A DNA stretch of 64,000 nt from an uncultured Methylococcaceae bacterium. GTDB taxonomy: Bacteria > Pseudomonadota > Gammaproteobacteria > Methylococcales > Methylomonadaceae. The stretch's first letter is position 1, and every line of letters starts with the position of its first letter. The notes beneath the pieces are model-generated. The model had not been told where the DNA came from, made no database searches, and saw nothing but the letters and a program-made list of their open reading frames with translations. The stretch lies in contig CAIXAE010000008.1 of the NCBI GenBank assembly GCA_903917345.1, forward strand, positions 124,001-188,000, in the 5' to 3' direction. This document shows, one piece after another, positions 18,954-25,248 of the stretch. A program made the translations under genes and the position numbers.

Positions 18954-19934
18954 ATGAAAATAGAACCCGCATCAGTAAGCCATCGCTTTAACATTAATAC
19001 TTCTGACCTCTCTTTAGCGACCAATCAACACTCGCAACAACATTTAACCCAATTACTACCTAAAGAGATAGGCTTAGGTCAGTCAAACATATATCAACTA
19101 GATACAGATTTAACTTACATTGAATCTCAGTATGTATTATCAAAAGACGTATCAATATCCAGCCAATTAGAATTCGAAACACCTAGACTCATCGTCACAG
19201 TCAGCTTAGACGGAAGCTCACGCTTCTGCAGTCAACAAGGCGAAGATTTTTTATTCACTTCGGGATATACCACCATAACCAAAGTTAATTCGAGTATGGG
19301 TAAACGTGAATACCCTGGGCAACAAACTGTTTCTCAACTTAGATTTTCAATTGGGAAGGGTTGGTTAGATAAATATTTTGGAGAGAATAGCTTTGCACAC
19401 ATATTTACTAAGAACACGATGGAGCTCATAAGTTACAAAAGCACCACCCACTCAGGACTGTTTGCTGCTAGACAATTAGTAGCTTCAAAAAACAAAATAA
19501 ACGTGAGTACGCCTTTTTTACATGGACAAGCGCTGTTACTCTTGTCTTCTGAATTAGATCATTTGATCAATGATTTACCTGATAATGCAATCGACATTCA
19601 TTCTTGCGAAAAAGACAAAAAGATTATCAAACTAGCAGAAGCTATTTTATATGAAGAGTATAAACAACCACCCTCAGTAGAAGAACTAGCAAGACGAGTG
19701 GGCACCAATCAATTCAAATTAAAAAAACTATTTCACCATTACTTAAACACAACACCTTATGGCTTGTTACTTGAAATAAGAATGAACATAGCCTATCAGT
19801 TATTACAAAACACGCACTGTCACGTTAATGAAGCCTCAGAAAAGGTGGGCTATCAATATGCTAATAACTTTAGCAACGCATTTACTAAATATTTCGGTGT
19901 TTCACCCAAGTATATTGCTAAACATCAACCTTAA
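18954..19934 (+). CDS. AraC-family transcriptional regulator (PchR-like)
   Basis: A 326-aa protein with an N-terminal sensing domain and a C-terminal AraC double helix-turn-helix (about residues 230-325). The first HTH is PSVEELARRVGTNQFKLKKL, and the second includes VNEASEKVGYQYANNFSNAF followed by TKYFGVSPKYI. The general arrangement resembles PchR-type regulators that sense iron-chelator complexes and switch on a receptor gene. I chose ATG 18954 because an in-frame GTG at 18900 lies inside a sigma-54 promoter. The gene diverges from TonB-dependent receptor 1 and overlaps the stop of the peptidase gene by four bases. I infer that it activates receptor 1 and is itself made under sigma-54 control. 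Confidence 0.85.
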   Translation: MKIEPASVSHRFNINTSDLSLATNQHSQQHLTQLLPKEIGLGQSNIYQLDTDLTYIESQYVLSKDVSISSQLEFETPRLIVTVSLDGSSRFCSQQGEDFLFTSGYTTITKVNSSMGKREYPGQQTVSQLRFSIGKGWLDKYFGENSFAHIFTKNTMELISYKSTTHSGLFAARQLVASKNKINVSTPFLHGQALLLLSSELDHLINDLPDNAIDIHSCEKDKKIIKLAEAILYEEYKQPPSVEELARRVGTNQFKLKKLFHHYLNTTPYGLLLEIRMNIAYQLLQNTHCHVNEASEKVGYQYANNFSNAFTKYFGVSPKYIAKHQP

Positions 19935-20596
19935 CGAAGCAAACTCACTTTATCTAGCACGGTAATGGCGTCTTCACAACGAATGGTATTAGCTATATTG
20001 GCTTTTATAAAAGCCGCCAAACGCTCAATCGCTCGCCAGTAATGTGGTGACTCAATAAATTGATAGGCTTGTTTTAATAGATCATTAAGCAGTTGTGCTT
20101 GTAGATCAGTATCGGCTACAAAACTTTCTAAATATTCATAGACCTTCTCAATGTCTGATGAACCGCCATAGTTATGCAAGGATTCGAGGTTAATCAGGTT
20201 TTTATTAAACGATTCACCATCACGCAGTGCGACATATTTAGCTTCAGCTAATGGCCCCACCAACAAATTAATCATGTCGGCTTCATAGGCTATGCGTAAA
20301 GCATCTTGATTATTTAGAACACCTTCTATTAAAGCAATAGGTAGACTGTGAATCAAACGCCCACCCTCAACCATGGCGACAAAGTGATCACGACGTAAAT
20401 CACTATCAACAGCATACCTAACATTATTATGCTCAATGTGCTGAATAGTAATTTCAAAATAGACGGGGGGGAGTTGTTTTTGTTTATTATATAAATGAAT
20501 AGCAGCGGCATGACCCGCCTCATGGTAGACAACTTGGTTTATGAGGTCTGTACCCAGAATAGTATTAAAAGAATAAGTTGGATAATTTCTTTTCAT
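19931..20596 (-). CDS. M41-like zinc metallopeptidase domain protein
   Basis: A 221-aa protein whose N-terminal quarter contains the zincin motif HEAGHAAAIH. A downstream VGPLAEAKY supplies a plausible third metal ligand, as in FtsH-type M41 peptidases, but there is no AAA+ ATPase domain and no membrane helix. The longer reading of the ORF starts inside a terminator (its first residues AAFFL are the T tract), so I take the ATG at 20596 giving MKRNYPTYSF. It is convergent with the araC-like gene. Function and substrate are unknown; it may be a stand-alone cytoplasmic peptidase, or the HExxH could be a remnant of the fold. Confidence 0.6.
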   Translation of the reverse strand: MKRNYPTYSFNTILGTDLINQVVYHEAGHAAAIHLYNKQKQLPPVYFEITIQHIEHNNVRYAVDSDLRRDHFVAMVEGGRLIHSLPIALIEGVLNNQDALRIAYEADMINLLVGPLAEAKYVALRDGESFNKNLINLESLHNYGGSSDIEKVYEYLESFVADTDLQAQLLNDLLKQAYQFIESPHYWRAIERLAAFIKANIANTIRCEDAITVLDKVSLLR

Positions 20597-20612
20597 GTTT
20601 TCATCCACACAT

Positions 20613-20642
20613 AAAAAAAAAGCGGCCACTATCAGACCGCTT
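20613..20642 (-). terminator. Intrinsic terminator just before the peptidase start codon
   Basis: Minus strand: stem AAGCGG / CCGCTT followed by T8, ending about 17 nt before the ATG of the peptidase gene. A terminator this close to a start codon suggests transcription attenuation in the leader, or the 3' end of a small RNA made from the preceding 400 bases. Confidence 0.65.
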
Positions 20643-20644
20643 GA

Positions 20645-21031
20645 AGAGAAGGATTTTAGCTCTTACACCTTTAGGAGAGGAGACGACTCAAGAGTTGGAC
20701 ATAGTCTAATGACAAGAATGGGTCTTGAAAATGTGGCAAATTGACGCGCGACAATTAGTCGCGAAAATTGGCATACTAACTGCTATTAATGATAGTTTGC
20801 GCGCTTGTAAACGCAGTAATAATAAGCGTTTAAAGCTATTTTACAGCCCATAATCAGGCATATGACCGGGTTATGTAAGTCATATGCCTCAATAGCAAGA
20901 GTGCGGCGTTTGATTATGATAGATTTCATGCGATGTTTGGATTAACAAGCCAGAGAAAATCAGCCTACTCCACTAACGGAGTCTGCAATCTTCGCCTCTG
21001 GCTTAATTAAACCGCTAGTGTTTAGCGATAG
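20645..21031. other. Structured intergenic region, possible leader or small RNA
   Basis: This 387-base gap between two minus-strand genes has no convincing ORF but many inverted repeats: CGCGAC / GTCGCG (around 20746-20763), AAACGC / GCGTTT (around 20812-20832), the 11-bp AGGCATATGAC / GTCATATGCCT (20856-20889), and a nested hairpin with outer stem AAGCCAGAG / CTCTGGCTT (20947-21004) and inner ACTCC / GGAGT. A sigma-54-like promoter points into it on the plus strand and a terminator closes it on the minus strand. I recognise no known riboswitch or small RNA family in it. Confidence 0.4.
20769..20784 (+). promoter_or_regulatory. Sigma-54-like promoter reading into the structured intergenic region
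   Basis: TGGCATACTAACTGCT has a good -24 element and a CTGC -12 element with correct spacing. No coding gene follows on this strand within 1 kb, so if real it would drive a non-coding or antisense transcript starting near 20796. Confidence 0.35.
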
Positions 21032-21676
21032 TTACACGACAATAATACTTATAGGATGGGTCCACACGCCGTAACCATTGGTTCCAATACCTCTTACGCG
21101 GATCCAATAGGTTTGCTTTGGGGTTAACTGGGTAAGTTGCATGTGGGTTGCGGTATTTGATGACAGTACATGCTCCCAATTATCCTCAATTAACGGATCC
21201 AGCGTTGTTAGTTCTAGCTCATAACTGGCCGCACCTTTTAAACGGGTCACACTAATATCCAGTGTACCGGTCAACATCCCTCTAGTAACTTGGCAGTTTT
21301 CGGGAGCGGGTAAAGGATCTACACCGATATTACGCGTTGTATTGTGACGTAAACCATAACCCGTTGTTTCCAACTTCATAACATCGCCTTGAGCCAGTAA
21401 TTCAAAATAAGGCGCCAATTGCTTCAATATATCCGTTAATGCGATACGAAGACTATTTCTTAACGTTACCTTATTAATATCCTTGCTTAAGGCCCCGTGA
21501 TAAGCCGCTTCATACGCTAAGTTTGCAGCGGTTAAATCCGCCAAACTGGGTATTTGCGGCAGCCACGGCGCCGTATAATAAATATTAAACGTTAGAGCCG
21601 CCACAATAGTGCCGGCCTTAGCCATAAACACAGACTCGCTCAATTGATCAAATGCTATCAGCAGTTTTGCTTGCAT
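21032..21676 (-). CDS. Fibronectin type III domain protein of unknown role
   Basis: A 214-aa protein. The C-terminal ~90 residues form a recognisable fibronectin-III fold (YELELTTLD, MQLTQLTPKQTYWIRVRGIG, GYGVWTHPISI). The N-terminal half is helical, with alanine- and leucine-rich segments and no signal peptide or membrane helix that I can support. Proteins of this layout are often found as hypotheticals in proteobacteria, sometimes near phage or surface genes, but no such neighbours exist here. It lies alone, flanked by two long non-coding stretches, upstream of the peptidase on the same strand. I cannot assign a function. Confidence 0.6.
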   Translation of the reverse strand: MQAKLLIAFDQLSESVFMAKAGTIVAALTFNIYYTAPWLPQIPSLADLTAANLAYEAAYHGALSKDINKVTLRNSLRIALTDILKQLAPYFELLAQGDVMKLETTGYGLRHNTTRNIGVDPLPAPENCQVTRGMLTGTLDISVTRLKGAASYELELTTLDPLIEDNWEHVLSSNTATHMQLTQLTPKQTYWIRVRGIGTNGYGVWTHPISIIVV

Positions 21677-22140
21677 GGTAATTTCCTAACTTTAAAAAAA
21701 ATTTAAAACCTGCCTATAACTTATTGATCAGTTATGAATATCTCAGCATCAACCGTGAGTCTAGTAAGTTTTAGAAATTTTTCATTTTTATTTTCGTTAT
21801 TGATTAATACAGGGGCAAATTTGCGCTTAAGATGGGGAAATGCATTATCGAGTAAAATAAAACTAAACATGTACTCGCGTGTCACTAAGGGGTGGGTATC
21901 AATAAACTACACGTGTAGTAGTCCACCTGTACATACGTAGCGGGTCGATACAAAGGGGTAATAATCAAACAACCACATAAGTAAATGAAGGCAACTACCT
22001 CTATAGCAATAAGACACTACACCTGTAAGTTTTATAAACAACAGCTGTAATGTGATACATCTACTTAAAAAGTTGTAGGGGATAACAGCTGTAAGCATGC
22101 GACAGTACAGATGTACTTTAATCAGTAACACAGGCCAAAA
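21677..22140. other. AT-rich intergenic region with four CAGCTG/CACCTG-type elements
   Basis: There is no supported gene in this 464-base gap. Four short related elements occur in its right half: CACCTGTA at 21924 and 22020, ACAGCTGTA at 22041 and 22085, with further TACAGATGTAC near 22104. They are not the sigma-54 enhancer palindromes seen elsewhere. Possible regulator sites, but with no promoter that I can attach them to. Confidence 0.3.
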
Positions 22141-23094
22141 CTAGTCATTAATCCCATGTTTACGCATACGGTATAACAAAGTATCGCGGGTTAAGCCTAG
22201 TAACTTAGCTGCTTTGCTACGATTACCATGGGCTCGTTGTAGCGCTTGTTGAATAAGGTCTACTTCTAACGCCTCTAAGCTCAGTCCTGCATCAGGCAAG
22301 GTAAACGCTTCACCTGACGTGATAATCTTAGCCCCAAAAAACTCTCTAGGGAGATGCTCTACATCAATAGAATTGCCCTCAACGAGGATACTCAGGCGCT
22401 CACATAAGTTTTTTAATTCTCTTACATTCCCCGGCCACGGATAATTCTTAAGCACAGTCAAAGCCGATTTATTAAATAGCAGTGGCTCTTTTCCATGTGT
22501 ATCAGCCACCATGCCCATAAAATGATTGATCAGATGCTCAAGATCTTCAATACGTCTAGCGAGTGGTGGTAATTCTAAGGGCACCACATCCAAGCGATAA
22601 TACAAATCGCGTCTAAACTGCCCTGCTTTCACTTGCTGGTTTAAGTCGACATTCGTGGCGGAAATAATGCGTACATCCACATGATAAACTTTAGTATCGC
22701 CCACCGCCAAGCAGTCCCCTGACTCTAAAAAGCGCAGTAACTTTGCCTGCACAGTCAGTGGCAGTGAATTAATTTCATCTAGGAATACGGTCCCCCCATC
22801 AGCGGACTCAAATAAACCCAATTTATGACTGGCCGCACCCGTAAATGCGCCTTTCTTATGCCCAAATAGCTCTGACTCTATGAGGCTTTCTGATAGTGCA
22901 GCACAATTTAGCGTAATAAACGGTTTATCCGCACGCTGACTTTCTCTTTGAATCGCATTAGCAAATAATTCTTTACCCGTGCCTGTTTCACCCTTGATCA
23001 AAACCGTGACATCAGTCGCAGCGACCATTTTGGCATTACGCACAATCGCTTCTAAGGAAGGTGAATGTCCAATGATTGTTTTAAAGTGTCCCAT
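22141..23094 (-). CDS. Sigma-54 enhancer-binding protein without N-terminal regulatory domain (PspF-like layout), intact
   Basis: A 317-aa protein that starts directly with the AAA+ domain and ends in a Fis-type helix-turn-helix. Walker A is GETGTGK at residues 35-41, the sigma-54-contacting loop GAFTGA at 82-87, Walker B VFLDEI around 103-108, and the putative arginine finger is Arg167 (FRRDLYYRL). The DNA-binding helix is NRSKAAKLLGLTRDTLLYR near the C-terminus. All parts needed to remodel sigma-54 polymerase are present. With no receiver or GAF domain its activity must be set by its level or by a partner. Its close neighbour is a degenerate paralogue with a very similar HTH. I infer it activates the sigma-54 promoters in this block. 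Confidence 0.92.
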   Translation of the reverse strand: MGHFKTIIGHSPSLEAIVRNAKMVAATDVTVLIKGETGTGKELFANAIQRESQRADKPFITLNCAALSESLIESELFGHKKGAFTGAASHKLGLFESADGGTVFLDEINSLPLTVQAKLLRFLESGDCLAVGDTKVYHVDVRIISATNVDLNQQVKAGQFRRDLYYRLDVVPLELPPLARRIEDLEHLINHFMGMVADTHGKEPLLFNKSALTVLKNYPWPGNVRELKNLCERLSILVEGNSIDVEHLPREFFGAKIITSGEAFTLPDAGLSLEALEVDLIQQALQRAHGNRSKAAKLLGLTRDTLLYRMRKHGIND

Positions 23095-23194
23095 ACGCTT
23101 TCTTAATGCCCCATCATAATGGCAACACCATAAGCGGTGGTAAATTGAGGATCAAATATCATCGTTTGTTAGTATATAGGGGGTTACGCAACAA

Positions 23195-24175
23195 TTATTC
23201 ATTGAGGTGTTGATAATTAAGCCTAGCAGGCTCCGATAAGGCTTTGTAAAGATCAGGGCCACACTTTTTAATACGATAATATAAAGTGTGACGTGTTAAA
23301 CCTAATAATGTAGCTGCCTTATTAATATTGCCTTCTGCACGCTCTAAGGCTTGGCATAAAAGAGAAAATTCAACCTTCAGCCAATCACAGCCAAATTCTG
23401 GAAGCTCATAATAGTAAGGTGCCACCTGTTTAAATGAGTATTTTTTGTATTTACTCGGCATCAGTGTCAAATCAATAACCGTTTTACGGCGCAGAATCGT
23501 TAAGTTTTCAGCCAGATTACGTAATTCCCTTATATTGCCTGGCCAAGGGTAGTGTTCTAAGGCGATAAATACTTCATCCTTTACGTCTAGGCAGCGCAAT
23601 TGATACTGGGCTGCGAAGTACTTTAGATAATAGATAAAGAGTAAGCGTATATCGGCCAAGCGCTCTCTTAACGGAGGTAAATCAAAGCTAAAAGCGCTTA
23701 ATTGTTTGTATAAATCTGTCCTGAAGGCACCTAGCTTAATCGCATCTGGGAGTGAACTATCCGTAGCAGCAATAATTCGTACATTAGTGTTGCACAGTGA
23801 ATCCGCTCCAACAGACTGATAGGCTCCATTCCTCATCACTATTAATAACTTTGTTTGCGTTGCTAAGGGTAATGCCTGTATCTCATCTAAAAACAAGGTA
23901 CCGTTATTGACACTCTCTAGAATACCTTGTGTGTTAATCGTGCCAAACAAAAGGGAATCAATTTGGTCAGGTGAAATAGCGGCACAGTTAAGCACCTTGT
24001 AAGGCTGTTCTGCACGTTGACTTTGTCGGTAGATGACTTTAGCTAACAAGGCTTTACCAGTACCCGTCTCGCCTGTGATTAATACGTTAGCGTCAGTCGG
24101 GGCTACTGTTTTAACCTTGCGTAGTATTTGCGCAAAGTTAGCATCTCGCGTAAAGATCTCTTTTAATACGACCAT
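23195..24175 (-). CDS. Degenerate sigma-54 enhancer-binding protein lacking GAFTGA and arginine finger
   Basis: This 326-aa paralogue of the neighbouring activator has the same length up to Walker A (GETGTGK at 35-41 in both), which supports the ATG at 24175 over a GTG at 24190. It keeps Walker B (LFLDEI near 94-99) and a Fis-type HTH (NINKAATLLGLTRHTLYYR). Between LFG at 76-78 and Walker B it is nine residues shorter, and the whole GAFTGA loop is missing. The putative arginine finger is Gln158 (FRTDLYKQL). Established knowledge: GAFTGA is required to engage sigma-54, and family members without it (TyrR, R. capsulatus NtrC, HupR) act otherwise. I infer a DNA-binding or heteromeric modulator, perhaps an antagonist, of the intact protein. 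Confidence 0.88.
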   Translation of the reverse strand: MVVLKEIFTRDANFAQILRKVKTVAPTDANVLITGETGTGKALLAKVIYRQSQRAEQPYKVLNCAAISPDQIDSLLFGTINTQGILESVNNGTLFLDEIQALPLATQTKLLIVMRNGAYQSVGADSLCNTNVRIIAATDSSLPDAIKLGAFRTDLYKQLSAFSFDLPPLRERLADIRLLFIYYLKYFAAQYQLRCLDVKDEVFIALEHYPWPGNIRELRNLAENLTILRRKTVIDLTLMPSKYKKYSFKQVAPYYYELPEFGCDWLKVEFSLLCQALERAEGNINKAATLLGLTRHTLYYRIKKCGPDLYKALSEPARLNYQHLNE

Positions 24176-24215
24176 TAAAAACTGCAGCACTTGTTTATAG
24201 GAATCTTAAACAGTA

Positions 24216-24231
24216 AACAAGTATCATGCCA
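24216..24231 (-). promoter_or_regulatory. Sigma-54-like promoter of the degenerate EBP gene
   Basis: Minus-strand TGGCATGATACTTGTT matches the -24 element well; the -12 element is TTGT rather than TTGC. It lies about 40 bases before the ATG at 24175 and has paired palindromes upstream. Confidence 0.45.
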
Positions 24232-24373
24232 GTTAGGCCTAATACTGTATAAATAAAGTCAATCTAAATAAATAATATATTTATATACAGTGAGTTAAAA
24301 CTTTTACTTAACGCGAAAATTTAATATTATTCAGGCCGCTTAACTGCTCATCAATATTTCTATGACGGATAGC

Positions 24374-24421
24374 TGTGTCATTTAACACAGTCGCAACGGT
24401 ATTAGCGTGTCATTTCACGTA
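24374..24421 (-). promoter_or_regulatory. Paired enhancer-like palindromes upstream of the degenerate EBP gene
   Basis: TGTGTCATTTAACACA and CGTGTCATTTCACGTA have centres 32 bp apart and lie about 145-205 bp upstream of the sigma-54-like promoter. They match the 16-bp element found at the other sigma-54 promoters of this block. Confidence 0.5.
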
Positions 24422-24440
24422 ATTATTAGTAGCCTGACGT

Positions 24441-24470
24441 AAAAAAGCCCTATTCTTTCGAATAGAGCTT
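24441..24470 (-). terminator. Terminator of the Cys/His-rich lipoprotein gene
   Basis: Minus strand: stem pairing AAGCTCTATTC with GAATAGGGCTT (one mismatch) around TTTC/GAAA, then T6. It starts 24 nt after the stop codon of the lipoprotein gene. Confidence 0.75.
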
Positions 24471-24493
24471 CTCTTTAGTCAACCAAAAACACT

Positions 24494-24958
24494 TTATTTT
24501 TGAGTGGGCGCTTCACATTTATTGCCTTTATGCTCGGCACAATGCTCAGGACCACAGGCGTGTGGTTTAGCATTAAGATCGCTTGCGCAATGTTGCGCAC
24601 ATACTTTATCTTTTACATCATGATTAGCATCGCAATGCTTTGTACAATCATGTTCTGCAACGGCTTTGCTATCGCAATGCACTTTACACACTTTATCTTT
24701 TTTAGGTTTTTTTGTTTCTTTACAATGCTTAGCACAATCATGCGCGCCAACACCTTGATGATGTGCACAATGCTGAGCAGATGATTCAGCTGCAGGGGTT
24801 GTTGGTAAAACCGCCACTTCTGGTGTAGCAACAGGTGCTGCCGCTTCAGTGGCTACAACAGGCTCTGCCGTTGCTTCAGTAATAGGTTTTTGTGCTTCAC
24901 AGCCTGTTAACACTAAAGCCATTAAGCTGGTAGCGATAAATAAGTGTCCAATTTTCAT
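24494..24958 (-). CDS. Cys/His-rich lipoprotein with repeated CxxHC motifs
   Basis: A 154-aa protein with a lipoprotein signal peptide ending in the lipobox LTGC (Cys20), an Ala/Pro/Glu/Thr-rich spacer (about 21-60), and a C-terminal half holding twelve cysteines and about as many histidines. Four motifs are C-x2-H-C (CAKHC, CKVHC, CTKHC, CAQHC), with related QHCAHH and CGPEHC. This is not the haem motif CxxCH. The pattern suggests binding of soft metal ions such as Cu, Zn or Ni at the outer or inner membrane surface. It is transcribed from a sigma-70 promoter, divergent from TonB-dependent receptor 2 and just downstream of the EBP region. I know no family with this repeat; a metal buffer or delivery protein for the uptake system is inference. 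Confidence 0.75.
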   Translation of the reverse strand: MKIGHLFIATSLMALVLTGCEAQKPITEATAEPVVATEAAAPVATPEVAVLPTTPAAESSAQHCAHHQGVGAHDCAKHCKETKKPKKDKVCKVHCDSKAVAEHDCTKHCDANHDVKDKVCAQHCASDLNAKPHACGPEHCAEHKGNKCEAPTQK

Positions 24959-24990
24959 GATCTTGCCCCTTTTGTATTAATTGAACTATG

Positions 24991-25019
24991 AGTATAACGG
25001 TGAGTATGGCATTGGACAA
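24991..25019 (-). promoter_or_regulatory. Sigma-70 promoter of the Cys/His-rich lipoprotein gene
   Basis: Minus strand: -35 TTGTCC (25014-25019) and -10 TATACT (24991-24996) with an ideal 17-bp spacer; the predicted transcription start is about 26 nt before the ATG. The gene thus appears to use ordinary sigma, unlike its divergent neighbour. Confidence 0.6.
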
Positions 25020-25056
25020 TAAATAAGCGATAAGAATTAACTTTGTAAGTCAAAAA

Positions 25057-25095
25057 TAGGTCATATGACACACTTTTAGTGTGTCAAAAAACACA
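25057..25095 (+). promoter_or_regulatory. Enhancer-like palindromes upstream of receptor 2
   Basis: TAGGTCATATGACACA and TGTGTCAAAAAACACA have centres 23 bp apart; together they also form the inverted repeat TGACACAC / GTGTGTCA. They lie 65-105 bp before the sigma-54 promoter of receptor 2. Confidence 0.5.
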
Positions 25096-25160
25096 GTTTC
25101 ACTGTATTTACACAGCTCACATCCAATAAAAATCTAGACATATCAGCGTATACAGCCTGT

Positions 25161-25176
25161 TGGCACACCCTTTGCA
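25161..25176 (+). promoter_or_regulatory. Sigma-54 promoter of TonB-dependent receptor 2
   Basis: TGGCACACCCTTTGCA matches the -24 (TGGCAC) and -12 (TTGCA) elements with exact spacing and is preceded by the usual T. It predicts a start near 25187 and a leader of about 62 nt before the receptor ATG. Confidence 0.8.
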
Positions 25177-25248
25177 ATAATAATACTGACATTACTCAAT
25201 GATAACTAAAACAAGAGTAACTTTCTTTAATACAACAACAAGTAGACT

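Noticed and set aside
20645-20760. Known riboswitch (glycine, TPP, cobalamin, SAM) before the peptidase gene.
   Set aside because: None of the conserved core sequences of these aptamers could be found on either strand.
20945-21004. Long hairpin as an integron attC or phage attachment site.
   Set aside because: The flanking core sequences do not fit attC, and there is no integrase or cassette array nearby.
24494-24958. Cys/His-rich lipoprotein as a multihaem cytochrome c.
   Set aside because: The motifs are CxxHC, not CxxCH; the order needed for haem attachment is absent.
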